From Hygrocybe punicea (lineage: Eukaryota > Basidiomycota > Agaricomycetes > Agaricales > Hygrophoraceae), in assembly GCA_963556145.1 (NCBI GenBank), contig OY744471.1:4767590-4831589 (forward strand): DNA of 64,000 nt, in the 5' to 3' direction. Both the position numbers and the translations under genes were made by a program. A model generated the notes under the pieces. That model had not been told where the DNA came from and made no database searches. It saw nothing but the letters and a program-made list of their open reading frames with translations. Each line of letters starts with the position of its first letter. Positions within the stretch are counted from its first letter, which is position 1. Positions 24,666 to 35,780 of the stretch are shown here, in pieces.

Positions 24666-25557
24666 GGTAGCTGTAGTAGAATCTTTGTGGTGGGCGTCTG
24701 AGGGAAAAAACGAGGGGAACGGAAAACGTTGGATGTCAGGGTCGATGCCCTAGCCTATGAAGCAACTGGCCAGGTCAGATGACCTGTCAACAACACATGT
24801 TCGGCATTGTATACATTGATCGGACACGCGGTGTACAAATAACATACAACCAAACAGATGCTGAAGTTGTGCCGTAATACATCCTTAAAATGTCAATAAG
24901 CGCTATTTGTCATGTAGCTATACAAATATATATTGTTAACTTTTGACACGTTGAAGAGATCGAACATGCTTGATGTTAATATACATAATGGTATGGTCAT
25001 TAACATAGACAATGGATTATCGAATGCTTGTCGAACACTCGTCGAACAGGCCGAACAGTGTTCGAAAAGTGTTCGACAAGTCAATGCTACGTCAATAAAT
25101 CAAGTGGAATATATATTAACGTAGCAATGACTTGTCGAACACTTGTCAAACAGGCCGAACACTGTTCGACAAGAGTTCGACAAGCCATACGGACATTGAT
25201 TAACGCATCAAGATGCATATGACTAACCGAACACTTGCCGAACAGTGTTCGGCCTGTTTGACACATGTTCGGCAGGTCGTTACATTGTTATTCATTCTAA
25301 AGACAAATATGGGTGCACAACCAACCCCTTGCCGATCCAACCGGGGGAGCATCATTGTTGCCGTTGTCACCTGACACGAATCTGATATCATTGATAGTCA
25401 AAATGATTATCCAAACTTGATTAACTCTTCTTCTCCTTCACACTCACCATCTCACAACACATCCCGAGTTATAGAACACATACCGGTATATCACAGTACC
25501 ATTCTGAACCCCGTTGAATTTACAAACTAACATAATCTGATCTGTTAGACCTTCAAT
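24666..25557. promoter_or_regulatory. Divergent spacer cargo 1/cargo 2 with GAACA/TGTTC palindromes, element I
   Basis: At least three palindromic clusters of the form CGAACA...TGTTCG lie at about 25030-25080, 25135-25185 and 25225-25275. They are built from CTTGTCGAACA, GGCCGAACA and their complements. A divergent promoter is expected here. Similar but not identical repeats occupy the same spacer in element II. No gene is seen. Confidence 0.45.
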
Positions 25558-28175
25558 ATGCCCAAATCTCACAAGGAAGTTGGCTACGAAGTGTGCCGCC
25601 ACATCTGTCCAGGACGAAACTGCCTCTCGATGCAGACGCAAACTATCCTCTGGAAAAGGGAAGGAAGTTCCTGTCAGCGCCATTGTGGATCCGCAAGCAA
25701 GCATCCAAATTGCATCGCATCCGGTACCTGTCCTCTATCCAGCTGTATTGGACGGAAGGGCGCAGAAAATTCCATAGGTGTTCGAAATGCTACTGAAGAG
25801 GAACTTGCGTTGTTGCCATCGACGGCGTCCAATACACCAGATCCCACTTCCGATGTGGAGATGGAGGATGCAGCCATGAGCACGATTACACAGTCCGTCA
25901 GGACCAATCCCGTTTTCCACATAATCTTTGTTCTTGATCCCACCACCCGTATTACAAGCAAAGCCGCTGCAACCAATGATCTTGCATTCGTCAACGTTAC
26001 GATTTCACAAGACGAGTACGAAACCGTCTCGCACCTCGATGGTTATATTCACAATCTCAAGGCGCACAAGACGCGATATTTCGTTTGCATGCAGGAATGG
26101 GTTTGTATATTTTAAAAATGTATGGAGAATTATCGCTAAAGAATACTTTCCAATTCCAGGTTTATGTTGCTATGCGAATGCACCACTGGCGGTGTGACAA
26201 GCCCAACAGTGCAATACGCCGCTTCAATGTTGAATACATGTTTTGGCCGGAGTTCGCTCATGCCATGCTCAACTCACCGGGGTCGAACATAACATGGAAT
26301 AAGTTCAAATCCACCGATTGCGTATTTGGTGGTGTGGACATGGGAATGTCCTATATGTAAGCGTGTCAAACATTTTTGCCGAGTTTCCTTTCTTTTTAAT
26401 TCGGTTAATTCGAATGTCATCTATAGTGGTAATCAATATGGTATAACGGTCGAAAACATGTCGACATTCTTGGCTGGAATTGACCAGTTGTGTCGAACGA
26501 TTCAGGTGTGGCCACCACCGAAACAAATGAACACCGTGCATTCGAAATGGACGCAGATGCAAAACTTGCTCCATGTCGCATTGTCAAGGACGCACACGAT
26601 GCGACCACAATCAAGGCTGCTGAAGGACGGTGAACCGTTTCCACCGAACATTGTTTTGAAGCGAACGCATAGTGACACCGGTCACCATGTGTTGTTCCCG
26701 GGCGATCCAAGGCAGAATTGGGACTATATGCGCCTGAACTGTGAGGTCCCCGGTTCACGTTGGTTCGGTCAAACCTATGTTGAGCCGCTGGCCAAGATCG
26801 GAGAATGGCGAGTGTTTTTGTTAGGTGGAAGGGACATTTACACGGTCCATACGCATTACAACAAAGAGAGCAAATCATGGAGGTGGGATATTGTGACGAC
26901 CTTCTATACGTTAGAGGAATTGAGGTAGGCAGATGCCCTCTGTCTCGCATTACATGTTCACGAGTTTTTGGCATTTTCCAAGATCGTTCCAAGCACAGGG
27001 AATGCTCATGAAGACCGATGTTTGCAATCCGGATCACAGCTCCATTGCAATTCGAGATCAAGCAAGACAGCAATTCTTCGGCTTCGTACGAGACACCTAC
27101 GAGGGGCTGTATGCCATAGAGTCGACGTTGATTGGTGGGAAACCTTCAATGAGTGTATTCTGTCGCATGGACATTTTGCTCATTGTTGATTCAAACACCG
27201 ACAATGTCAATTACTTCGTGAATGAGATCGAACGGTATCACACCTGCAGCTTGTGGTCCAACATGAAGCAAGGCGCGATGTAGAGGGTCCTCGACCCTCT
27301 GAGGCCGTAACATCGATATCTAGCGAATCCGCTCGAACCCGACGTCTCTAGCAATCTACGTTCGAACCCGACGCAACCCGACGCAACCCGATGCATACCG
27401 ACTAGCACGGCCGCTCACGTACCTGGACGGTCTATCTCCTAAACTCACGGAACTTCAAATATCGAAGATAGATCTCATCGGACTGGGATCCCGACATCGG
27501 ACTTGCCTTATTCACGCCTAGCGTCTCCCTTATGGGGATATAGTAAAGTATATTGCATCTTTTACGGTTTTTTATATCTTCCACCCATTTTCCCTGTCAT
27601 CGTCGCCTCGCAACGCTCTTCCTACTTCCCCATTTTTATTCTCCTTTGTCTCCTCTCATCGGCCGAGGACTCTCGTCCGAATCTAGGTACACAAATTTGT
27701 AGTATAAAAACGGTGCCCAAGCGCCGTCTCAGAATAAGAAACCAGTTCCCCCATTTCCTCTCTCTGAGAATTAAGTCTCTCAGTAAATTCCATCGCACAC
27801 ATTGCTCGTCGGATTCCTCGACGCCCTCCCCGTCGTTCTACCGCCTTTATCTCTACGTTACTCGTCACCCGACACCCGACCCGCCGTACCCGACATCGTC
27901 GGCCTCGTCGGCTTCGATCGGTCTCCATAGATCTCAGTAGTTTACTCGGCGGCTTCTTACTTTTTATATCCTATTATCTTACTGAAGCTTGTTAGACTAT
28001 TCCTAGTCACTTCTACGCTGACCCCTCAGGCTTAGGATCATTATTCCGCAGCCACCCCGACCTCGCCTTTACAGCGAAATCCGCTCGGGCACCAATCAGA
28101 TCTTTTGCGGACACATTTTCGGCGGTATTTTATAAATGGCTTGTAGACATTACAAATGCATACTCATATTTTTGA
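25558..28175 (+). pseudogene. Cargo protein 2, ATP-grasp-like, C-terminus cut by solo LTR (element I)
   Basis: ATG at 25558. Short introns lie near 26100-26159, 26358-26425 and 26925-26996. The N-terminus has Cys/His pairs (C-x3-C-x4-C, C-x2-H, C-x4-C-x4-C) suggesting a metal site. The middle has NIVLKRTHSDTGHHV, then EWRVFLLGG and the end motif FCRMDILLIVD...YFVNEIER. These resemble the ATP-binding Lys/Gly loop and metal-binding Asp and Asn-Glu residues of ATP-grasp ligases. A solo LTR at 27279 supplies an immediate TAG, so the protein lacks the last 34 or so residues. The missing coding tail survives at 28074-28175, after the LTR. The truncated form may still fold, since the core motifs are upstream. 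The ATP-grasp call is by motif only. Confidence 0.6.
27279..28073 (+). mobile_element. Solo LTR, family B (795 bp, 4-bp TSD GCGA)
   Basis: It starts TGTAGAGGGTCC and ends CGCCTTTACA. It is flanked by GCGA at 27275-27278 and 28074-28077. It interrupts the last exon of cargo 2, and element II shows the uninterrupted coding sequence. The reverse complement resembles the solo LTR at 342-1322, which also has a 4-bp duplication. It contains a microsatellite-like ACCCGACGCAACCCGACG stretch near 27365. Confidence 0.85.
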
Positions 28176-28350
28176 ACTTCACTTGTACATTGGTAAACTT
28201 TAAATGTCACAAATCGGATCTCATGTCTGAGAGGCACGAAACGCTTTGATTTCAATGATAGGTACATTACAAATTCAAGGCAACATAAAGAGAATTGGCA
28301 ATAGGCCACGCTGCATGGCACACTAGTTTCATGACGAGAAAGACGACAAG

Positions 28351-30371
28351 TTAATGAGAGACGCCCAATACCATCACCCACTGCACATTTAGGGAAATAC
28401 TCTTCAACAAATCATCAGAGCGTTTGAAGGTATTGATCGTGTGGCCGACCACAACGCACGATTCTGCAGGAGCATCGCCTGGAAAGTGGGGGAGTTTCTG
28501 AAGTATTTGGAGGGTGTCGGTAAAGTCCGTTTTAACTTTCCAGGCATCATAGATTGGGACTATGAATACAGGCATCAAAAACGAAACCAAGGACATTGTG
28601 TGAGAGAGAATAAAACTAACCAATGTCATGGAATGACAGCGCAGTCTTTTGGTAAGATGGAGCGGGACGTTGAGTAAAAGGACTAGACTGCACGAATTTC
28701 GAAGAGGAAGCTTCTATTGAATATGAGTAAGGATTGATAACAGAGCATTGAATGTATACTCACTGCTAGGAGATGCATCCATCCCACTTGCCGCTGTCGT
28801 CAAGAAGGACAGAAAGTCCTTATATAGTTGTGCACAAAATTCCACCTCACCAGTGACCATTCCAATGGCGCCAACATACCACTCCCATTCTCCTGAGAGT
28901 AAAGCCCCTTGGATGACTTTGATCGGTTTCGTGTTCCCACCAACTTTTGGCTCATCAAGGAAGCATGAAACAACTAGAATGACAGAAGTGAAGATCGTTG
29001 GGATGGCACCAGCAACGGAGTGGAAGAAACTACGCCCAAATGCTCCAGTAGAGATATTGGCGGGATCGTCACGAGAAAGATTCGAGTACTTGCCAGATCG
29101 AACAAAGGTCACTGTGGAGAACAGCAAACTGTTATACAATGTAAATTGTCTTTAACCATAAAGTCCTAGCTGACAGCTTACTTTTGGTTGACCTTGCGAA
29201 TGTTGCTGATAACATCGCTGTACTGAGCATTGCCATTCCCTATAGCACTAGACCAAGATACCATAGCCGTGGCCCTATTCAATATTAAGCATTGCTTAAG
29301 AAGATAAAACCGAATAGTTACTTAATGTTGACACAGTCCTTATATGTATCGACCAACTGAGGGTCTCTTGTACCAATGTCGGACTCATCCGTGTTTGGAG
29401 AGCGTATGCTAAGCAAGGACATCAATTAAAAAAATAATAGACAGATGTAATGTACCTGGTGATTTGGTTTTGTGCATATGTCACAGCTCCATCATCGCTA
29501 CTGGAAACATTGTCGTCACTGATATCATGAAGACGGGTAGTCTTTGTGACTTTGGAGGAAATCGCCTTCATGGTTTTGATGGATGTATCAGAGTTGCTGA
29601 TCATTTATTAATATATGAAGGACAAGAATCATATGAAGTATCATACCGAAGACCATTATCTGCATTTGATTTCTTAGAACCGAATTCGAGTTTTGCGATA
29701 GGCCTACGACATGTCTAACATATGACCAATTATTCAATTTCCAACTCACATGAATGTTTCGTCGCTGTCGTCATCCTCATCATGTAATTGATGCTGGTTT
29801 GACTTTGTCTTCTTCGATGGAGAAGAGAATTTACTATGTAAAGCGATTAAAGAATACACAAATATAAAAGACATTATTTAGAGCTACTGACCTGTCTTCG
29901 TCTTCCTCTGAAGCATGCCGCCTTTTACCGCTGAATATAAAGAATATTAGTTTGCATGAACAGTATAAATTGAACTTGCAAACCTTGCTCTATTGGTGGT
30001 CTTCCTGGACCGCCTATATTACTGAAGTAAATCACTAGTATCTGAAAATACAATTCATGAGACACACCTCATAGACGAGACGGGTTTGGCAATGCTAGCG
30101 ACGCTATGAACACTAATAACGTCTTCGTCTTCGGAGTTGGCAATACTACTGGGTGGTTTAGTCATGGTGGATGAATCAGAATATTGGAATAAACATGTAC
30201 ACTTCATCATCGACAGGCTTGGTGGTGGTGACCTTCTTACCCTTCCTAGAAACAACAGTATGACCTTTATTCAGAACGAGCAGCAATACATGAAAATAAA
30301 TATACATACGAAATGGCGCTTGATCGAGCTTTGGACTGAGTCTTCACATTCACAGACTTCTTAGGGGCCAT
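28351..30371 (-). CDS. Cargo protein 3, element I copy (unknown function)
   Basis: Starts at ATG 30369-30371 (MAPKKSVNVKTQSKARSS) and ends at TAA 28351-28353. It is split by many introns of about 50-70 nt, and exons match the element II copy in order. The N-terminal third is basic/acidic low complexity, typical of disordered nuclear proteins. The C-terminal region (28351-29140) is better conserved, with GRSFFHS, IPTIFTSVILVVSCFLDEP, EWEWYVGAIGMV and CVVVGHTINTFKR. I recognise no known domain. It is tail-to-tail with cargo 2 and head-to-head with cargo 4. No stop was noticed within the predicted exons, but splicing was traced only by comparison between the two copies. Confidence 0.6.
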
Positions 30372-31161
30372 TGCAAAGATAAGAGCTTTAGGGTGAGGAA
30401 TGAATCTGTGCGAGATATCGTAGATGAATGAAGGGTCGGATGTGGACGATACCATTGCGCTCTCATCGCTATTTAAGTACACTGAGACAGATCGAATACA
30501 ATAAAGAACTCGTTTATGGAGATCACACCGGCAGGTATGAAAACTACATCTGTTGATGGTTTGAAGGAGAACTATTCAGATCATAGCGCCATAAAAATGA
30601 AAAGAAATCAGGGACATTCCCCATGATGTAGAACCCATGATTGACCAGCTGTTACGCTCAGCATCATCCAACAACATGGATATGGATTACTGGTATGGAG
30701 AATAATCAAACACTAAGTCTAATTAGGATTTTGGAATGTAGAACAGCTGTCACCACATGGAACTGATCATAAGATCATAACACAGCCAAATCGGAAATAG
30801 AAGTTTATGTGACATATATACTCATTTCCAAACAAATACAAACATCGGATCAACTATACTGACAGTTGCATCGGAAACAAATCATTCTGAATGGATAGGG
30901 GTTTCCTTTTAATGCTGTACAATAAGGAGGTCAAGCATTACGATAGCTGTCGATGTATATCCTGTCCTATAAAATGGAGAAAAACAATAAGAATCTATTG
31001 AGAAGATCTGCAACACAAGAATGCAAACACCATACAGACATCACAAGTTCATGGAGGATGAACATGATGCACTGCCATAATCTCGATGACGATCGAAAAC
31101 GATTCATGATAAAACAGTCGAAAATTGCGTTTGAATTATAAATCCCACTTCCACTTTGCAA
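30372..31161. promoter_or_regulatory. Divergent spacer cargo 3/cargo 4, element I
   Basis: AT-rich, expected to hold the divergent promoters of cargo 3 and cargo 4. The right end (about 31100-31161) looks like decayed coding sequence matching the first codons of the element II cargo 4, with a TGA at 31132-31134. Confidence 0.4.
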
Positions 31162-33999
31162 ATGGACACCTATTACAATTTCAAAAGCGCATGTCAGTCC
31201 ATATACCACTGAAGGCATTCATACATTCAACTCTACTTTACAGCTGAACATTTAAGTAATCTCATATCGACACGGATGGACAATGATGACAGTCAACTCG
31301 CCAATGCTACAAATGTATGTTCAAATTTTACGATGTATGCTGTGTTTCTTTACATTTGCAGATTTCAAATATCAATGTAGTTCATAATGACTCACCAAAT
31401 TGCTGGAAACTTACACGGCCGAGTACTGATACCACCGAGCATGAAGAACTTGTCTTAAGCTTACAGGCAATATTGGTGGCCAAAGACCTACCACCAATCA
31501 CCAGCAGGTATATTGTTCCATCATGTTACGGATCGCTTCTGCAGCGGGCTCCGGCAACAATCAACTTAACAGGGGATCGGTTTCCAGAGGAGAGAAGAGC
31601 AGCTTTCATTGTTGCTTACTACTAAGACAACACTGCTAAGAGGGGGGATTCATGGTACAATGTCATTGCGAACCGTGGGGGTTACCCAAGATAAGGGGGT
31701 CTGCCCCAAGAACCAGACTAAACGTAAGGAAAGGAAAAGAAGAAGAAGTCCGAACCAACAACAAGAACAGTATATATAGTGGCTGGTCTTGAGGGGAGGT
31801 AAATAGAAATACAACCATGAAGCCATAACATGTCCAACTCTACCATGTGTTCACCATGAGGCGTACATGAGGCGTCCTCATGTCGATGTTCTCGCGATCC
31901 AACTGGAGGCCCGGGTGTCATTGAGGAATAGAGGGGGTCCGGATGACTCGGATGATTTGTCATCGGATCATGTGATGTGCAGAATTGCCTATTCGGGGTC
32001 TACACTTGCTGTAACAGGCAAGTGCGCAGTCTGGAAAGTGCGTTGCACGGTCGGGTCGAAGATGGGTAGCATCCAGTGTGGGGTTGGTGATGAGAGTGTC
32101 TTGAGGTGGTGTGGATATAGTGGCAAGGTTGGTATGAAAGAAAATGAAGGAATGTATAGAGGAAAAAACCAACTAGGACAGTGGGCTAGTCGAGGTCAGA
32201 CATGTGAACAGCATAAGCTGTACCGGATGATGATGTCTGTGTCAATGACGTATCGAGGGGCGGTGTCTTGTTCTGTGTGTGGAACAATGTGGTCCACCTG
32301 ATGTCGGTATTTGTCCAAGAAAGGGTATCATTGTAAACGAGTGTGGGAGGTATCAAGATCATAGATGGCAAAGGATAAATGAATGTGGGTCCAGGTTTCG
32401 AGTCATGGGCACAGGTGACAAGCTGTGGGAACAAGTCGTCGGGTACTGCAATGAAGCGATGTCGTGTGAACAATATGTGATAGGGGTTGGTTCACTGTTT
32501 GGGAAGTCGTATGGTCTGTGGTCGAAGTCCAAAAGAGTATGCTCCGGCGATGGTCGGATTAGAGAGAACAGTGAAATGTCTCGTGATTGGGGATTGTTCA
32601 GAGTTCGCATGCAGGTGAGGAATGTCGTCGGATCGTCAGGGAGGATAATGGTGGGCACAGGGTACGAATATGGCAACCAAATATCCGGGAATGGCAATTG
32701 TCAATTACATGTCGATATATTGTCGAGGTGGAAGTCAGAAGTATCAATGGCGGAAGGGTTTCGGTGCCGATGCCAAAGATAGATCATAACAAGGTAGAAA
32801 CCGATCAGGAAGGTGATGGCAATGCTGCCAATAACAATTACGGTAATGAGCTGTGTCGGGAGTACAGCCATTGTGATCGGTTTGTCGTGGGATAGCGTAA
32901 ACAAGATATCGAAGGGAAAAGACAATGTCGGTGACGTCCATCGGCAAGGAGACTATTCGGGTACAACAAGGTCACGTGGGAGATGTCCATGGTCGGTCTG
33001 GATTGTTCTAGAAGAAGGGACAAAAAGAGAACAAGAATAAGAAAATACAAGGATGTCCAAATGAAGAAACAATGACATTGAAAGGAAGACAAAGGACAAA
33101 ATGAAATGAAAAAGGAAGGTGTGCAGTGCAGAATCGTCATGGTGGGTATCGGGGTTGGAAGCGGAGTTGGAAACATAACACATCACATAAATCGTAAACA
33201 ATTGATATACATATATTTTCCAGACCACCCGAACGTCGAACACCATTTCTTCATCAGAGCATCCTTATAGCAGGTCTCAACATACCACTGTTCGAATCGT
33301 ACCTTGACAACCTCCGCATCTTACATCAGAAACTGGCCCGTACTTTCCCAGAACATGCAATGCTGGACTTCACGTCATCCACCTATATCGAATACACTGC
33401 ATTATCTATTGGCACCCGATACTTCACCGATCGCCGACATGACAATGTTTCATATCATATTCCATTCGAACACAACGTCGATCCCAAAGGTATCCTGTCA
33501 TCCATGAGCAATACTCGATACTTCCATGGGACAGATAATGAGGTCCTTTATTTCAAGTTAACATCAGACGGAGGCCGGCATTGGTGAGTGCTCAGCACAA
33601 CAATAGTTTGACCATTGATAATGATATAGATGACAGCTTTGTACCTGCCAGTCCAACTTGCTTCAGGATTGGTGACATTGTAGAAGTCCAGATGACAGTA
33701 TCAGCGGTTTCAGTCAAGAACGACAAATTTAAGATGATACTCAATCTGCGCTCATTAGCACTGGTCAACAGCGAGTTTACCGAGGTACCAGACATATCTA
33801 ATAATTCAATTAATAATAACTAATGTACATCCAGAATGCGACGATAGGTCGAATGAAGGCACCTCATCCTGCTCTCAATACTATGACCAGGATTAATATC
33901 AAACGTAATGTGGGTTATGTCCAGTTGACAGACGATGGTGAAGATGTCATAGAAACCCGAAGACGTTTGACCAACCTGAGGATGAATGAAGCCGATTAA
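31162..33999 (+). CDS. Cargo protein 4, element I copy, with a solo LTR in an intron
   Basis: The start at 31162 (MDTYYNFK) is the first usable ATG; the element II copy starts 75 bases earlier. Exons follow the element II order, with conserved DSPNCWK, VLSLQAILVAKDLPPIT, ALSIGTRYFTDRRHDN, and a C-terminal segment CFRIGDIVEVQ...KFKMILNLRSLALV. The stop is TAA at 33997-33999. One intron (donor about 31507, acceptor about 33223) contains a 1657-bp solo LTR in the opposite orientation. The coding exons on both sides join in frame, so the protein may still be made if the enlarged intron is removed. The C-terminal segment could be a beta-rich OB-like fold, a low-confidence guess. Function is unknown. 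Confidence 0.6.
31524..33180 (-). mobile_element. Solo LTR, family A (1657 bp, TSD CATCA)
   Basis: It starts TGTTACGGATCGC and ends GGAAACATAACA, the reverse complement of the LTR at 4775-6435. It is flanked by CATCA at 31519-31523 and 33181-33185. It lies in an intron of cargo 4 of element I. One end has CG changed to CA, a CpG-type decay. Confidence 0.92.
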
Positions 34000-34489
34000 T
34001 ATCTATTATAATTACGTTGTACAGTTACATGTGAACATCAATTTTATATAATATTATGTTCTGCAATACGTTCACAAGTGAAATAACAACACAAATAGTT
34101 TCATAAAGTGACTGGATATCTGAGTATCATTTAATCGTAAAAAGTCGTCATCATTTTCCTGTGAATATAACTATTCAAACCAATATGGTATTTCTCATTC
34201 AATGGTCCGGCCTAACATGCATGGACATTTGCTCAGTACCTTTCAAAAACCTAGAATTAATTGATAAATGTATGTATTGTACACACATATCATATAAAAT
34301 TTATATTGTTGTGTAGTAAGAATGGGTTACTTGGATTACATATGGAAAATTTACTGAACACTTTGTTGAACAATATTGGACCCATGTAGCTACATCACAA
34401 AACATCCGATATACTGCACTTAGATCTTGCCTTTCCACTGCCAGACATCCGATATACTGCACATACCATTGGCTGTGCAATGGCAGTAC
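34000..34489. other. AT-rich spacer downstream of cargo 4, element I
   Basis: No gene is seen. Short near-repeats of CATCCGATATACTGCAC occur twice at about 34405 and 34450. The satellite-like array begins to the right. Confidence 0.4.
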
Positions 34490-35410
34490 CCCTGATTAAA
34501 ACCGAGACACTTGTTGAACACTTTGTTGAACACTGTTGAATGGTTTTTCGGCCTGTTCAACAGGTGTTGAACAAGTGTATCATTAATAATACAATGTGCA
34601 TTGTAAATCTAGCTACACCTTATATAATGTACGTAACTTTATTTATGCAAATGTAATGCTTCAGATGAAGCCTGGAACACTTGTCGAACAGCTTGTCGAA
34701 CACTGTTCGGCCTGTTCGACAAGTGTTCGACAAGTCCATCATTAATAAACTCAATGTGCATTGTAAATATATCTACACCTCATATGATGTATATAAAGTA
34801 CGTACGTACCATTATTTATGTCATTGTAATGCTTCAAATTAAAGCTTGGACACTTGTAGAGTGGCTTGTCGAACACTGTTCGGCCTGTTCGACAAGTGTT
34901 CAACTAGTCCATCATTAATAAACTCAATGTGCATTGTAAATATATCTACACCTCATATAATGTATATACAGTATGTACCATTATTTATGTCATTGTAATG
35001 CTTCAGATTGAAGCTTGGACACTTGTAGAGTGGCTTGTCGAACACTGTTCGGCCTGTTCGACAAGTGTTCAACTAGTCCATCATTAATAAACTCAATGTG
35101 CATTGTAAATATATCTACACCTCATATAATGTATATACAGTATGTACCATTATTTATGTCATTGTAATGCTTCAGATTGAAGCTTGGCCACTTGTTGAAC
35201 ACCTGGTTGAACACTGTTCGGCCTGTTCGTCAAGTGTTCGACGTGTCCATCATTAATAAATTCAATGTGCATTTTAAATCTAGCTACACCTCATATAATG
35301 TACATACCTTTATTTATGCAATGGTAACGCTTCAGATTGAAGCTTGAACACTTGTTGAACACCTTGTTGAACACTGTTCACCGTATCTGACCAGTGTCCG
35401 ATGTTCCTCC
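34490..35410. repeat. Tandem array, about 170-bp unit, six degenerate units
   Basis: Units recur at roughly 34530, 34705, 34876, 35045, 35216 and 35375, a spacing of 169-175 bp. Each has a palindromic core (GAACACTGTTCGGCCTGTTC), then AATGTGCATTGTAAAT, CTACACCTCATATAATGTA, and ATGCTTCAGATTGAAGC. Units 3 and 4 are nearly identical and the outer ones degenerate. The core is the same word family as the palindromes between cargo 1 and cargo 2. The array lies between cargo 4 and the Helitron 5' end. Confidence 0.8.
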
Positions 35411-35763
35411 TGTAAATAATTCTAATACATATTGCACAATATATGTATTTGTAGACACATTTGATGTATGGTTGTCAATTACACTGGCAGTTCCTCAGAA
35501 TACAGCTGGGACACTGGTTGAACCCATCACAGAGCAATGTTCAGCGCCTTCCACTCATGTTAATTTGTAGTATTACTTATTCCCAATTTGGAGCCTGTGA
35601 TCCGGCTGCCTTATTGTACTTTCTGATTGGGACAACAACTTCTCACAGTCAGCTCCGTCCAGTCACACGGTTTCATAATTATTCCCAGGGCTTCAAAATT
35701 GTTCCCACAGTTTCAAAAAATTGTTCCCACGGCTTGGCAAATTAGAGTGTGACCCTGAGTTTG

Positions 35764-35780
35764 AGAATCCACCGTATAGA
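35764..35780 (-). other. Helitron 5' terminus, element I
   Basis: The minus strand begins TCTATACGGTGGATTCT. The next 200 bases inward (GCCGTGGGAACAATTT repeated with small changes) match element II. Beyond TC the flank is T then A, differing from element II after the first T. Confidence 0.65.

Larger units (their letters stand above)
11424..35780 (-). mobile_element. Giant Helitron-like element I (24.4 kb, four-gene cargo, nested insertions)
   Basis: Read on the minus strand, it begins TCTATACGGTGG (35780 leftward) and ends with a hairpin, a 10-nt gap and CTAG (11427-11424). Element II shares both termini, and homology between them stops at these points. Contents from 3' to 5': dead Rep-helicase (11496-21801), cargo 1 (-), cargo 2 (+), cargo 3 (-), cargo 4 (+), then a satellite-like array near the 5' end. 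Nested in it are two hAT elements, one foldback and two solo LTRs. Subtracting them leaves about 19.1 kb, close to element II. Both outer flanking bases on the element strand are T. That the cargo truly lies inside one mobile unit is inference from the shared ends. Confidence 0.7.

Noticed and set aside
25020..25290. tRNA or structured RNA gene in the palindrome cluster
   Set aside because: Inverted repeats are dispersed and do not form a cloverleaf or a known RNA shape; better read as repeated binding-site-like palindromes.
34490..35410. CRISPR-like array
   Set aside because: Units are about 170 bp, contiguous and degenerate, with no short repeat/unique spacer pattern; this is a eukaryotic satellite-like repeat.
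11424..35780. Starship-type giant element
   Set aside because: No DUF3435/tyrosine-recombinase captain gene is seen; the transposition gene is a Rep-helicase with HUH and two-Tyr motifs.
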